Source: Cytobacillus oceanisediminis (GTDB lineage: Bacteria > Bacillota > Bacilli > Bacillales > Cytobacillaceae). Taken from it: a DNA stretch of 64,000 bases. Below, in pieces: positions 52,929-60,660 of the stretch (within the stretch, counting starts at the first letter, position 1; the number at the start of each line of letters is the position of its first letter). Location of the stretch: NCBI RefSeq assembly GCF_004366035.1, contig NZ_SOEE01000002.1:558001-622000 (forward strand). The letters are read 5' to 3'. The notes beneath the pieces were generated by a model. It worked only from the letters and a program-made list of their open reading frames with translations. It did no database searches and was not told the DNA's origin. The translations under genes were made by a program, and so were the position numbers.

Positions 52929-54070
52929 TTCAGCGCCTCCTCCCTCAGCACTTTTTCAATCACATCGGTCATAACCTGCTGTTTATCTTTTGTAAATTCG
53001 GAAGTGGTCATTTGTTCATAGAATTGTTTAAACAGATCAAGCTCTGACTTTTTCTCTTCCTTTATCGATAGGAAAGAGCTTTTTTTCTTTATATCTGTAA
53101 CGGCTATCCTTCTTTCAAGGTGAAGAACATTCGGGTAGACCTGTCTCAGCTTATTAATTGGATCAAGCAATGCGCCTTCATCAAAAAGGGTGATTTTCAG
53201 ATAGTCATCAAGGTTCTGTTTTTCATAGAAAGCTGGATCCATCAGTTCATCAAGATGCCCTTCTATCTCTCTCAAGTCTTTTTTGGGCTTAAGTGAACGG
53301 GTACGCAAGGCAAATTCGCCATTTTCCTTCATTTCTACAATAGAAACGGATTTCTCCTGTTTAGCTTCGGAAAAAGAATATTTTAATAGGGAGCCTGAAT
53401 AGCGGATCTTGTCATGCTTTATGGCATCAGGACTATGCAAATGTCCAAGTGCCGTATAGGAGAAAGGATCAAAGCAGCTAGAATGGACACAGCCTGATCC
53501 TCCGACAGAGAGTGTCCTCTCCGAGTCACTGGTAGCTCCGCCCAGAACAAAAGCATGTCCGACAAGAACGTTCGGTTCATTTGGGTTCAGGTACTGTTCA
53601 ATTCTGTTCACAATTGCCTTCATTGCATCATCATGGGAGTGCACACGGTCATCATCAAGCAAATGCCTGACCATTCCGGGTTCAGCATACGGTACCAGAT
53701 AAAAGTTCACACCATTAATATGTATGGGCTTAAAATCATCTACCAGTTTTCCAGACAAGTAGAACTTGCTTTGTTTATACCAGGAGCTTCCAAAGGATAG
53801 CCTTTCAGCGCTGTCATGGTTTCCGCCTATTGCAACCACAGGTGTATTGAGCTCTACATTTATTTTAAAAAGAATTTCATTCAGCAATTCTACAGCATCA
53901 GTCGGAGGTACGGACCGGTCATATAAGTCTCCTGCAATAACGACTGCATCCGGCTTTTCTTCCTCTACCACGTCAATAAATTGATGCAAAAAATGACGCT
54001 GATCTTCGGTCATATATACACCATGGACCAGCTTGCCCAAATGCCAATCAGCGGTATGGATAAATTTCAT
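52925..54070 (-). CDS. sbcD: DNA exonuclease subunit SbcD
   Basis: A 381-residue metallophosphoesterase, the nuclease half of SbcCD. The ATG at 54070 begins MKFIHTADWHLGKLVHG, after GAGGGTG. The dinuclear metal site is visible: DWHLG, VIAGDLYDRS, GGNHDSAERL, VGHAFVLGG and ALGHLHSPDAIKH. Its gene overlaps sbcC by 4 bases. A LexA-like box at 54164-54175 lies ~95 bases upstream. Confidence 0.97.
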   Translation of the reverse strand: MKFIHTADWHLGKLVHGVYMTEDQRHFLHQFIDVVEEEKPDAVVIAGDLYDRSVPPTDAVELLNEILFKINVELNTPVVAIGGNHDSAERLSFGSSWYKQSKFYLSGKLVDDFKPIHINGVNFYLVPYAEPGMVRHLLDDDRVHSHDDAMKAIVNRIEQYLNPNEPNVLVGHAFVLGGATSDSERTLSVGGSGCVHSSCFDPFSYTALGHLHSPDAIKHDKIRYSGSLLKYSFSEAKQEKSVSIVEMKENGEFALRTRSLKPKKDLREIEGHLDELMDPAFYEKQNLDDYLKITLFDEGALLDPINKLRQVYPNVLHLERRIAVTDIKKKSSFLSIKEEKKSELDLFKQFYEQMTTSEFTKDKQQVMTDVIEKVLREEALK

Positions 54071-54163
54071 ATCTAACACCCTCTTTTCCTTGCCTGAGAT
54101 TCTTTCTGCAATGTTACCATTATACCAAATCAAAAAACGGCAGAGGCTAAGCAAAATTTAACA

Positions 54164-54175
54164 GAACATTCGTTC
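54164..54175 (-). promoter_or_regulatory. LexA-like box upstream of sbcD
   Basis: GAACATTCGTTC is a full palindromic LexA half-site pair (GAACNNNNGTTC), about 95 bases before the sbcD start. It suggests SOS control of the sbcDC operon. Confidence 0.65.
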
Positions 54176-54218
54176 TAATTATATCAGAGATTTTTTCCAA
54201 AACATAGCATTGTTCGAA

Positions 54219-54246
54219 AAGAAAAAGAGCCCAGCATAGGCTCTTT
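54219..54246 (-). terminator. intrinsic terminator after NhaC-family gene
   Basis: AAAGAGCC / GGCTCTTT (54224-54231 with 54239-54246) followed by T-rich sequence on the minus strand. Confidence 0.85.
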
Positions 54247-54249
54247 CAT

Positions 54250-55533
54250 CTATTGCTTTTTTAGTTTAGGGAAGTTGATCAAAATGGCAATAATACCACA
54301 AATGCCTATTAATATCGGATAAAAGGAATATGCCATAATGCTCACCGGCGAAATGGCAGCAAGTCCGGATGCAGCCAGCATCTGTGCTCCATATGGGATA
54401 GTCCCTTGTACAAAACAGGCAAATATATCAAGAATACTTGCTGATTTACGCGGGTCAATCTCATATTGATCTGCAATTTTTTTGGCAAGCGGCCCCGCAA
54501 TAATAATGGCAATTGTGTTATTGGCTGTAGATAAATTTGTCAGGGATACAAGTGACGCAATACCAAATTCAGCTCCCTTGCGGGATTTTATTTTGCTTGT
54601 AGCCATGTGAAGCAAGTAATCAATTCCGCCATTAAATCGGATGATCTCAACCAATCCGCCAATGAGGATGGCGATTATCGCAAGGTTCTGCATACCAGCC
54701 ATTCCCTCAGCAATCATTTGCAGGAATGAAACAAAAGTATAGCTGCCGTCTGCAATTCCGATCAGGCCAGCAAGAAGGATACCCCCGCTAAGCACAAGAA
54801 TAACATTCATGCCAAGCAAAGCAGCAGCCAATACGCCAAGATAAGGGACTACTTTCAAAAAGCTGTAATCCCCGCTGGTTACCACGCTTTCCTGACCTGC
54901 TGTTAAAATCCCTAGAATCAAAGCTGTAAGCAAAGCAGCAGGCAGGACGATTAAGAAATTCACACGGAATTTATCCGTCATTCTCGTTCCTTGAGTCCTG
55001 ACAGCAGCAATGGTCGTATCTGAAATGACGGAAAGATTATCCCCAAACATGGCACCCCCTATTATTGCTGCAATCGCCAATGCTGTAGAAACATCTGTCT
55101 CCGCTGAAAGGGCTACACCAATTGGAGCAAGAGCTACAATTGTTCCCATGGATGTTCCCATCGATAACGAAATAAAGCATGCAATGATAAAAATTCCGAC
55201 CATAAGCAGATTCTGCGGGATAAAAGAGAGTGCAAGGTTCACCGTCGAATCAACTGCCCCCATTCCCTTAGCCGTACCAGAAAAAGCCCCTGCCAGGATA
55301 AAAATGATGGACATTAATATGATATCAGGATGTCCGGCCCCTTTCGTGAATATCTCTACTTTTTCCATGAATGGCTTTTTTCTGTTCATTGCCAGTGCTA
55401 TTCCGGCTGTAGCGGAAACAATGACAATGATTGGAATACTATTAAAATCTCCTGTTGCAATGCCGCTTCCTATAAAAATTAGAAGGAAAGCCAAAAGCGG
55501 CAATAATGCCCAGGGATTCCCCTTGTTTTTCAT
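54250..55533 (-). CDS. NhaC-family transporter, probable methionine transporter
   Basis: A 427-residue membrane transporter with about 12 helices, formally of the Na+/H+ antiporter NhaC superfamily. The ATG at 55533 follows GAGAGGAG; longer starts overlap the riboswitch terminator. Motifs are SLSMGTSMGTIVALAPIG and the symmetric GAMFGDNLSVISDTTIAA and LTNLSTANNTIAII. Its leader holds a full SAM-I riboswitch with terminator. NhaC-type genes under S-boxes were predicted by comparative genomics to be methionine transporters (MetT). Methionine uptake is therefore more likely than sodium/proton exchange, but sequence alone does not prove it. Confidence 0.88.
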   Translation of the reverse strand: MKNKGNPWALLPLLAFLLIFIGSGIATGDFNSIPIIVIVSATAGIALAMNRKKPFMEKVEIFTKGAGHPDIILMSIIFILAGAFSGTAKGMGAVDSTVNLALSFIPQNLLMVGIFIIACFISLSMGTSMGTIVALAPIGVALSAETDVSTALAIAAIIGGAMFGDNLSVISDTTIAAVRTQGTRMTDKFRVNFLIVLPAALLTALILGILTAGQESVVTSGDYSFLKVVPYLGVLAAALLGMNVILVLSGGILLAGLIGIADGSYTFVSFLQMIAEGMAGMQNLAIIAILIGGLVEIIRFNGGIDYLLHMATSKIKSRKGAEFGIASLVSLTNLSTANNTIAIIIAGPLAKKIADQYEIDPRKSASILDIFACFVQGTIPYGAQMLAASGLAAISPVSIMAYSFYPILIGICGIIAILINFPKLKKQ

Positions 55534-55572
55534 AAAAAAATCTCCTCTCCGAATGGAATTTCCTGCAAAATA

Positions 55573-55722
55573 AAAAGACCTCTTCAAGCAAGAAGAGATC
55601 TAACAAATCAATCGTTCTCTTCTTATCTGCCAAGCACCTCTGCTTGCTGGATTTGGCACAGCGCTCTATAGAGCCCGCTGCCGAGACATCTTAGGGCCAG
55701 TCCCTCAGTCTCTCTTGATAAG
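55573..55722 (-). promoter_or_regulatory. SAM-I (S-box) riboswitch with terminator
   Basis: On the minus strand, the P1 stem CTTATCAAGAG (5' side) pairs with the GCAGATAAGA end. The conserved core GAGGGACTGGCCC, a CGGCAGCGGG three-way element and the GTGCCAAATCCAGC / GCTTGGCAGA part all fit SAM-I. It is followed by a 9-bp terminator GATCTCTTC / GAAGAGGTC with TTTTT just before the gene's ribosome site (aptamer about 55620-55722; terminator about 55573-55602). High SAM should stop transcription of the transporter. Confidence 0.95.
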
Positions 55723-55763
55723 CGATTCATATGAAATTATTCTGAAATAACTCACGTTTGAAA

Positions 55764-55791
55764 ATTATACAGGAAACTCGCGAAACTTCAA
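55764..55791 (-). promoter_or_regulatory. sigma-A promoter of the S-box operon
   Basis: On the minus strand TTGAAG (55791-55786), 16 bases, TATAAT (55769-55764), about 40 bases before the riboswitch starts. Confidence 0.75.
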
Positions 55792-55856
55792 GCACTTTTT
55801 TGTTATGGACTAAGAATCTGAATAATACTTTAAAGAGTGAAAATAGAGATTGGGGT

Positions 55857-55880
55857 TAAAAAAAGCCGCAATGCGGCTTA
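55857..55880 (-). terminator. intrinsic terminator after DUF421 gene
   Basis: AAGCCGC / GCGGCTT with a short loop and a T run on the minus strand (55863-55879). Confidence 0.85.
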
Positions 55881-55883
55881 AAA

Positions 55884-56468
55884 CTAGTGCAGATCTTTGG
55901 GATTTGGCGGGGTATGGCCCTTTTTCAGCTCCTGAAAGATATCCTCTGATGCTTGAGGTGCAAGCTGAACAGGCGACTGCAAAATCATTTCTCCCATCAG
56001 CCTTTTAAATTCTCCAACAGTCAAAGGCTTGGCATCATTCATTAACTCATACCCAAGCTGTCCATTCGGTTCAAGAGTGGCCATTTTGACATCTGAAATT
56101 TTTGTGATTCCGCTGGTTCTGAGCCTCATTTCCAGCTGATCAGCTGTAAAGCGCAATTTCCTCATATTTGCTGTTTTTAGTTTTCCATTCTCAATCACAA
56201 TTTTAGATTTGCCCGTTATAAATTTTTCAATAAAATTAAACTTAACCTGAAGATATTCCATTAATATTAATGATCCAACTAAGATAGCTGCTGCAGCAAT
56301 CGTTTTCCAAACACTAGTCTCAACGATCGGCTGAATAATGATGGTACCTATTGAAATCATCACAACTGTTTGGGCTAGTGTCATTTGTGAGATGGATTTT
56401 CTTCCGGCCACACGCAAAAGCAGCACCCCTGAAAAAATTAAAAGGACTGATTCCCATATAAAGTTCAT
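55884..56468 (-). CDS. DUF421 (YetF-type) membrane protein
   Basis: A 194-residue membrane protein. The ATG at 56468 follows GGGAGGTGG. The first ~85 residues hold three helices, then the typical soluble domain of the DUF421/YetF group: LRVAGRKSISQMTLAQTVVMI near residue 17, IIENGKLKTANMRKLRFTADQLEMRLR and KMATLEPNGQLGYE. YetF proteins are membrane proteins of unknown role, several linked to spore germination or stress. It is a single-gene unit. Confidence 0.9.
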   Translation of the reverse strand: MNFIWESVLLIFSGVLLLRVAGRKSISQMTLAQTVVMISIGTIIIQPIVETSVWKTIAAAAILVGSLILMEYLQVKFNFIEKFITGKSKIVIENGKLKTANMRKLRFTADQLEMRLRTSGITKISDVKMATLEPNGQLGYELMNDAKPLTVGEFKRLMGEMILQSPVQLAPQASEDIFQELKKGHTPPNPKDLH

Positions 56469-56533
56469 CCTATAGCCACCTCCCTTTTTCTCATAGGTTA
56501 TGGCATAGCAGGTACTTATATACAATCGGTAAT

Positions 56534-56572
56534 AAATAAAACAGCCTGACCATGTGGCCAGGCTGTTTTTGT
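56534..56572. terminator. terminator after cspD
   Basis: AAACAGCCTG / CAGGCTGTTT (56539-56548 with 56559-56568) with A/T tracts on both sides. Confidence 0.88.
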
Positions 56573-56585
56573 ATGGGTCTGTCGA

Positions 56586-56786
56586 TTATAGTTTAGTTAC
56601 GTTAGCTGCTTGAGGTCCGCGTGCACCTTCAACAACTTCGAAAGATACTTCTTGGCCTTCTTCTAAAGATTTGAAACCTTCAGATTGGATAGCAGAGTAA
56701 TGTACGAATACGTCGTTTCCGTCTTCACCTTCGATGAATCCGAAACCTTTTTCAGCATTGAACCATTTTACTTTACCGTTTTTCAT
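56586..56786 (-). CDS. cspD: cold-shock protein
   Basis: A 66-residue single-domain RNA chaperone. RNP1 (KGFGFIE) and RNP2 (DVFVHYSAI) motifs are intact. The whole sequence is very close to B. subtilis CspD as I recall it. The ATG follows AGGAGGATTTTTTTC. The ~130-base leader, with a TGGCT / AGCCA hairpin directly before the ribosome site, is typical of csp genes, which are controlled after transcription. Confidence 0.96.
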   Translation of the reverse strand: MKNGKVKWFNAEKGFGFIEGEDGNDVFVHYSAIQSEGFKSLEEGQEVSFEVVEGARGPQAANVTKL

Positions 56787-57131
56787 GAAAAAAATCCTCC
56801 TATTGGCTAGAAAAAGCCATGTGTAAATTCACCATATACACGCTTATAACTTTACATTCATTACTCATCCAGACCATTGCCTAACGGTTGAAAAAGCAGC
56901 TAGCAAAATATAACACGATGCATAACGGCTGATTCAAATTTAGCACTTATAGGAAGGAATGTCAACTATACCACCCGTTTACAGGAGTAATTTTCAAACT
57001 ATTTCGCCTTCTTTAGCTTCCAATATGTGTAAATCTATTATGTTAATATATACCATTTTAGAGACAAGCAGACAAACAAATTATATGATGCATTCATAAA
57101 ATATAGAAAACAGGATCAGGAGGTGAGTGGA
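56787..57131. other. divergent region with csp leader
   Basis: Contains the csp 5' leader, its promoter around 56905-56940 (TTGAAT and TATATT-like words on the minus strand), and the promoter of the holin gene. A TGGCT/AGCCA hairpin lies immediately before the csp ribosome site. Otherwise no gene. Confidence 0.5.
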
Positions 57132-57404
57132 TTGAACTTACTGGATTTTTTAAACCAGAATTATTACATGCTGGTCCCGGCCCTATGGGTAATTGGGTAT
57201 GCATTAAAACAAACACCAAAAATTCCTGATTGGTCAATCTTATGGATTCTTGTAATTATTTCTGTTTCCGCAGGCAGCCTTGCATTTGGCTTTTCTTTTG
57301 AAGGGCTCCTTAACGGAATCGTTGCAGCAGGCGTTGCGGTGCTCGGGCATCAAATGATGAAACAGACTATAGAAGGTGCATACAGCAATAAAAGAAATAG
57401 GTGA
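57132..57404 (+). CDS. phage holin-family protein (orphan)
   Basis: A 90-residue membrane protein. The TTG at 57132 is chosen for the AGGAGG site; the GTG at 57123 overlaps it. Three hydrophobic stretches, with TPKIPDWSILWILVIISVSAG, and a polar charged tail fit the Bacillus phage_holin_5_2-type family (homologous to 'KTPKIPDW' proteins). It stands alone, with no endolysin or other phage gene nearby, so it is either a phage remnant or a domesticated membrane protein. Confidence 0.8.
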   Translation: MNLLDFLNQNYYMLVPALWVIGYALKQTPKIPDWSILWILVIISVSAGSLAFGFSFEGLLNGIVAAGVAVLGHQMMKQTIEGAYSNKRNR

Positions 57405-57410
57405 TATCAA

Positions 57411-57446
57411 AAAAGGTTCATCCCAATTGGGATGAACCTTTTATTT
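57411..57446. terminator. palindromic terminator
   Basis: AAAGGTTCATCCC AATT GGGATGAACCTTT is a perfect 30-base palindrome followed by T-rich sequence. It separates convergent genes. Confidence 0.9.
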
Positions 57447-57452
57447 ACTCTA

Positions 57453-57779
57453 TTATTTTAAGCCCGCCAGGACATTTACAATATCTTCTCCAGTCATTTC
57501 CTGTGCTTTTGCAAAACTGTATACATGATTCGATGCCCAGTAATCATAAAGCCTGGCAAGATCATTTCGGTCATATACTTTATTGGCAAACGTGCTAAAA
57601 AAATAAACGATCAGGACATTTACGACATTTGCCGGCAGCTGTTTTCTGTTTGCAAGCGTGCCCAAAGTTATTTTTTCCAATCCTCTAATATTACCGCCTG
57701 TTAAGTATTCAACCATCTCAAGCGGGGAAGAAGTTTCACACTTTTGCACAAAATCAGGGTCATTTAATAAATTTAACAT
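57453..57779 (-). CDS. DnaB/DnaD C-terminal-like protein, 108 aa
   Basis: The ATG at 57779 follows GAGGGGAGAG. Residues ~38-105 match the DnaB_2/DnaD replication-protein fold (LANRKQLPANVVNVLIVYFF, YDRNDLARLYDYWASNHVYS, KAQEMTG), with Leu/Trp positions like those of helicase loaders. It lacks the N-terminal domain of DnaD and DnaB, so it is not a complete loader. It may interact with replication proteins, but there is no phage context. A short single gene. Confidence 0.7.
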   Translation of the reverse strand: MLNLLNDPDFVQKCETSSPLEMVEYLTGGNIRGLEKITLGTLANRKQLPANVVNVLIVYFFSTFANKVYDRNDLARLYDYWASNHVYSFAKAQEMTGEDIVNVLAGLK

Positions 57780-57907
57780 AGGTCTCTCCCCTCTATAACT
57801 TCTATTTATACACATTTGGAGGAGATCAATAAACCCTTTTGGGTATTTTGTATCGAAAATGATATAAATAGCTGAGATTTGTTAAATAAATGTCACTTGC
57901 TCTTAGG

Positions 57908-58660
57908 TTAACCGCGAATGAACCCTCCCTCGGAATGAATCACCTGTCCTGTTATCCACTTTGACTCTTCACTTGCCAGAAATGCTGCAAGATTGGCTGA
58001 GTCTTCAGGCTGGCCGATTCTGCCGGCTGGAAATTTAGGCAAAAGGTGACTTCTAATGCTTTCATCCATCCATGTAGAATCAGTGGGACCAGGGTTAATC
58101 GCATTGACGGTTATTCCTAAATGAGCAATTTCTGCTGACAGAGATCTGGTAAATGCCGTGATGGCTGCTTTAGTAGAAGCATAGGCCAATTCACCGGGCA
58201 TTGGCCCCAGTTCTTGTCCGGAAGTCATATTAATGATTCGTCCGTAAGGCAAATTCCAATCCGGAAATCTTTTGGCGAATTCTGTGCATAGAAGAAATAC
58301 GGCTCTCATATTAACCGCATAGTGTGCGTCCAGTGTTTTTGCATTAAGTTCCAGATATCCATCTCTTGTTGAATGAGCTGCATTATTAACAAGTATCATC
58401 GGCTTTCCAACTGTCAAAGCAGCAGATTCAAGCACCTTTTCTGCTGATTGAACATCTGATAAGTCTTCTTCAAGACCTTTGCATGCAACCCCGATTTCCG
58501 ATATCTCCTTGCTGAATACTTTTTCCCAATGGGGCTCGGCATCCCAATAAGTAAAGAATATGTTAAAATTTCGGATAGCCAGCTTTCGGCAAATAGCAGC
58601 ACCTATGCCTTTATGGCTGCTGACACCTGTAACAATAACGGTCTTATTCTGTTGATTCAT
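57908..58660 (-). CDS. short-chain dehydrogenase (SDR family)
   Basis: A 250-residue NAD(P)-dependent oxidoreductase. The dinucleotide loop is VTGVSSHKGIGAAICRKL, longer than the usual TGxxxGIG. The Asn of the catalytic set is in VNNAAHSTRDG, with Ser in INMTSGQELG and Tyr-x3-Lys in YASTKAAITA. It resembles FabG-type 3-oxoacyl reductases in fold, but substrate cannot be read. Single gene. A hairpin with T tract (58724-58747) lies 60 bases upstream of its start. Confidence 0.9.
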   Translation of the reverse strand: MNQQNKTVIVTGVSSHKGIGAAICRKLAIRNFNIFFTYWDAEPHWEKVFSKEISEIGVACKGLEEDLSDVQSAEKVLESAALTVGKPMILVNNAAHSTRDGYLELNAKTLDAHYAVNMRAVFLLCTEFAKRFPDWNLPYGRIINMTSGQELGPMPGELAYASTKAAITAFTRSLSAEIAHLGITVNAINPGPTDSTWMDESIRSHLLPKFPAGRIGQPEDSANLAAFLASEESKWITGQVIHSEGGFIRG

Positions 58661-58716
58661 TCAGCTTTCCCTCCAATTTGGGCCTGCTGCGACTAGCCAG
58701 GAGATAAAGATTCCAA

Positions 58717-58869
58717 TAAAAAAGCAGATACACAACAAGGTATCTGCCAGCTTATGGTTTGAGATTCCACAGCAAGGCATTCCTCGTTTTCATCATTTTT
58801 AAAAATAGAGAGGCCTTTGCAACATAATGAGAAAGCTGCCCTATTTTAGCTTAAAATGATTACAAGTTC
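58717..58869 (-). ncRNA. candidate structured RNA with promoter and terminator
   Basis: On the minus strand a TATAAT box (58881-58876) is followed by a gene-free, folding stretch of ~150 bases, then a strong terminator GCAGATAC / GTATCTGC with T6 (58747-58724 and beyond). Between them, CAGCTT pairs with AAGCTG, and a GCAAAGGC...GCCTTGC stem pairs inside, with an asymmetric bubble. This outline resembles 6S-type RNAs or a regulatory leader of the SDR gene. I cannot assign an RNA family by eye, and no good -35 box is seen. Confidence 0.45.
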
Positions 58870-59015
58870 TGCCACATTATAGAATCTCAATTCCCCTTCC
58901 GTATATCTCCTAATTTGAGCATATCTGCAAGAACGGGAAAAAGCAACAAAATTTTTCAGATTGCTCTGTTAGTTTACGTCAGCATTCATCCAGACATTAA
59001 AAGAGAACGATTACG
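58870..59015. other. intergenic region after rpmG
   Basis: No supported gene. A plus-strand frame covering part of it is antisense to rpmG and lacks a ribosome site. Confidence 0.4.
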
Positions 59016-59165
59016 TTATTTTGTTTCCCTGTGCAGGGTGTGTTTTTTTAGCTTTGGAGAGTATTTCATTAATTCAATTCTATCAGGATTATTTCTTTTA
59101 TTTTTAGTTGTAATATAGTTGCGATCCCCTGTTTCAGTGCATGCCAAAGTAATTTTCACTCTCAT
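59016..59165 (-). CDS. rpmG: ribosomal protein L33, zinc-free form
   Basis: A 49-residue L33: [18 protein letters not shown], then [18 protein letters not shown] and a LHRETK end. Only one Cys is left of the four in zinc-binding L33 (TLACTET rather than TLACTEC, and no Cys pair later). It is therefore the C-minus paralogue normally made under zinc starvation to free zinc from ribosomes. Its ATG overlaps the yciC stop (ATGA) and follows GGAGG, so it is translated with the zinc GTPase. A Zur-like box lies upstream of yciC. Confidence 0.95.
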   Translation of the reverse strand: MRVKITLACTETGDRNYITTKNKRNNPDRIELMKYSPKLKKHTLHRETK

Positions 59166-60364
59166 ATGATTTCCTCCATTATAGCAGAATTAAAAGCTGG
59201 CAGCCTGTCAGCCAGCATGCTCCAGTCTGAACTCATTTCTTTGTCGGTTAGTAAACACCTATCCAGACTTAATGCAATTTCTTCTTGTTTCATATCCATG
59301 CCAATGAAAACAAGCTCTGTCATTCTGTCTCCAAATTCCTTATCCCATTTATCAAGCAGTTCTGATTCATTTTTTAACATTTCGTTTATTTCCACTTCTG
59401 GAAGAGCTGCTATCCATTCCCCAGCACCTTGCAGTGTTATGGATGACCCTGCCTGAGACAGGAGCCCAGCCATGTCATTTCGGGAAGCCAGCCAGAAAAA
59501 GCCTTTGGCTCTCACAATATCTGCAGGGAAATCCTCTAGCCATTGCATGAATCTTTCTGGATGGAACGGCCTTTTCCTTCTATATACAAAGGATGAAATT
59601 CCATATTCTTCAGTTTCCGGCGTATGTTCCTCATTAAGCTCCTTAATCCAGCCTGCTCCCTGGCTCGCCGTTTCAAAATCAAAAAGGCTAGTATTAAGGA
59701 TCTCTTCCGGTTCAATCCCTGAATTTACGGCTTTAATAATTTTCGCTTCAGGATTTAACTTTTCTAATACAGCCTTAAGTTCATCAGCCCTTTCCGGATC
59801 AACCAAATCCATTTTGTTCAGCACCAGGACATTCGCAAATTCTATTTGGTCAATTAATAGGTCAACAACTTCCCTGACGTCACTTTCATCTGTGCCCTGT
59901 TTGCGGTCCAGAAGAGTTTCTCCGGATGCAAAGTCATGCCAAAAACGATTTGCATCTACAACTGTAACCATGGTGTCAAGCCTGCACCTTCTTGAAAGAT
60001 TAATTCCCAAACTTTCATCGATATAAGTAAAAGTCTGGGCAACCGGAATAGGTTCTGATATTCCTGAGGATTCAATCAGGATATAATCAATATCCCCATC
60101 TTTAACCAGCCTTTCGACTTCTATCATTAAGTCTTCTCTCAGAGTACAGCAGATGCAGCCGTTTTGAAGCTCTACCAGTTTTTCATCGGCCCTGGAAAAA
60201 CCGCCTTTTTTTACCATGGATGCGTCTATATTGATTTCACTCATATCATTTACAATCACTGCAATTTTCTGATTGCTGCGATTATGTAAAATGTGGTTGA
60301 GCAGAGTGGTCTTTCCTGCTCCTAAATAGCCGCTCAGTACGGTGACGGGTATCTTCTGTGTCAT
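59162..60364 (-). CDS. yciC: CobW/YciC zinc metallochaperone GTPase
   Basis: A 400-residue GTPase of the COG0523 group. The ATG at 60364 begins [20 protein letters not shown], after AAAGGAG. The P-loop GYLGAGKTT and the metal motif CICC in [13 protein letters not shown] are intact, followed by [16 protein letters not shown] and a CobW C-terminal domain. In B. subtilis the homologue (YciC/ZagA) is strongly induced by zinc starvation and delivers zinc to enzymes such as FolE. It overlaps the rpmG gene and has a Zur-like box 111 bases upstream. Confidence 0.95.
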   Translation of the reverse strand: MTQKIPVTVLSGYLGAGKTTLLNHILHNRSNQKIAVIVNDMSEINIDASMVKKGGFSRADEKLVELQNGCICCTLREDLMIEVERLVKDGDIDYILIESSGISEPIPVAQTFTYIDESLGINLSRRCRLDTMVTVVDANRFWHDFASGETLLDRKQGTDESDVREVVDLLIDQIEFANVLVLNKMDLVDPERADELKAVLEKLNPEAKIIKAVNSGIEPEEILNTSLFDFETASQGAGWIKELNEEHTPETEEYGISSFVYRRKRPFHPERFMQWLEDFPADIVRAKGFFWLASRNDMAGLLSQAGSSITLQGAGEWIAALPEVEINEMLKNESELLDKWDKEFGDRMTELVFIGMDMKQEEIALSLDRCLLTDKEMSSDWSMLADRLPAFNSAIMEEII

Positions 60365-60474
60365 GATTTTCTCCTTTTCAATATAAATAGTACTCATTCC
60401 GATTTACAGCAGATTAGTCCCCACTAATCCGATTAGATATAGTGCTGGCTCGAAAATATTGGCGGGTTTTTATC

Positions 60475-60495
60475 AAATCGTAATCGTTACGTTTT
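60475..60495. promoter_or_regulatory. Zur-like box upstream of yciC
   Basis: AAATCGTAATCGTTACGTTTT differs at two positions from the Bacillus Zur consensus AAATCGTAATNATTACGATTT. It lies upstream of yciC-rpmG. Confidence 0.75.
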
Positions 60496-60620
60496 AAATC
60501 ATATTAAAATTTTCTATCGATTGCAAGGATAAACATTATATTTTTTTATCCTCCAATTCTCCTATCCTTTCAAAATGCTCATAATCCCATTTACAATATC
60601 ATAAAATTAATATAGAGTAT

Positions 60621-60641
60621 AAAACGAAATCATTACGATTT
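60621..60641. promoter_or_regulatory. Zur-like box upstream of ycgR
   Basis: The second half-site ATTACGATTT is perfect and the first (AAAACGAAAT) differs at two positions. It sits 20 bases before the ycgR start codon, where it would block transcription. Confidence 0.75.
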
Positions 60642-60660
60642 TAAAACGCAGGAGGATACT

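Noticed and set aside
58915-59118. Plus-strand frame of 67 codons antisense to rpmG
   Set aside because: No ribosome site, and the opposite strand encodes a clear L33 protein.
60426-60438. Palindrome CTAATCCGATTAG upstream of yciC
   Set aside because: Short, and I know no regulator for it; the Zur-like box nearby explains control better.
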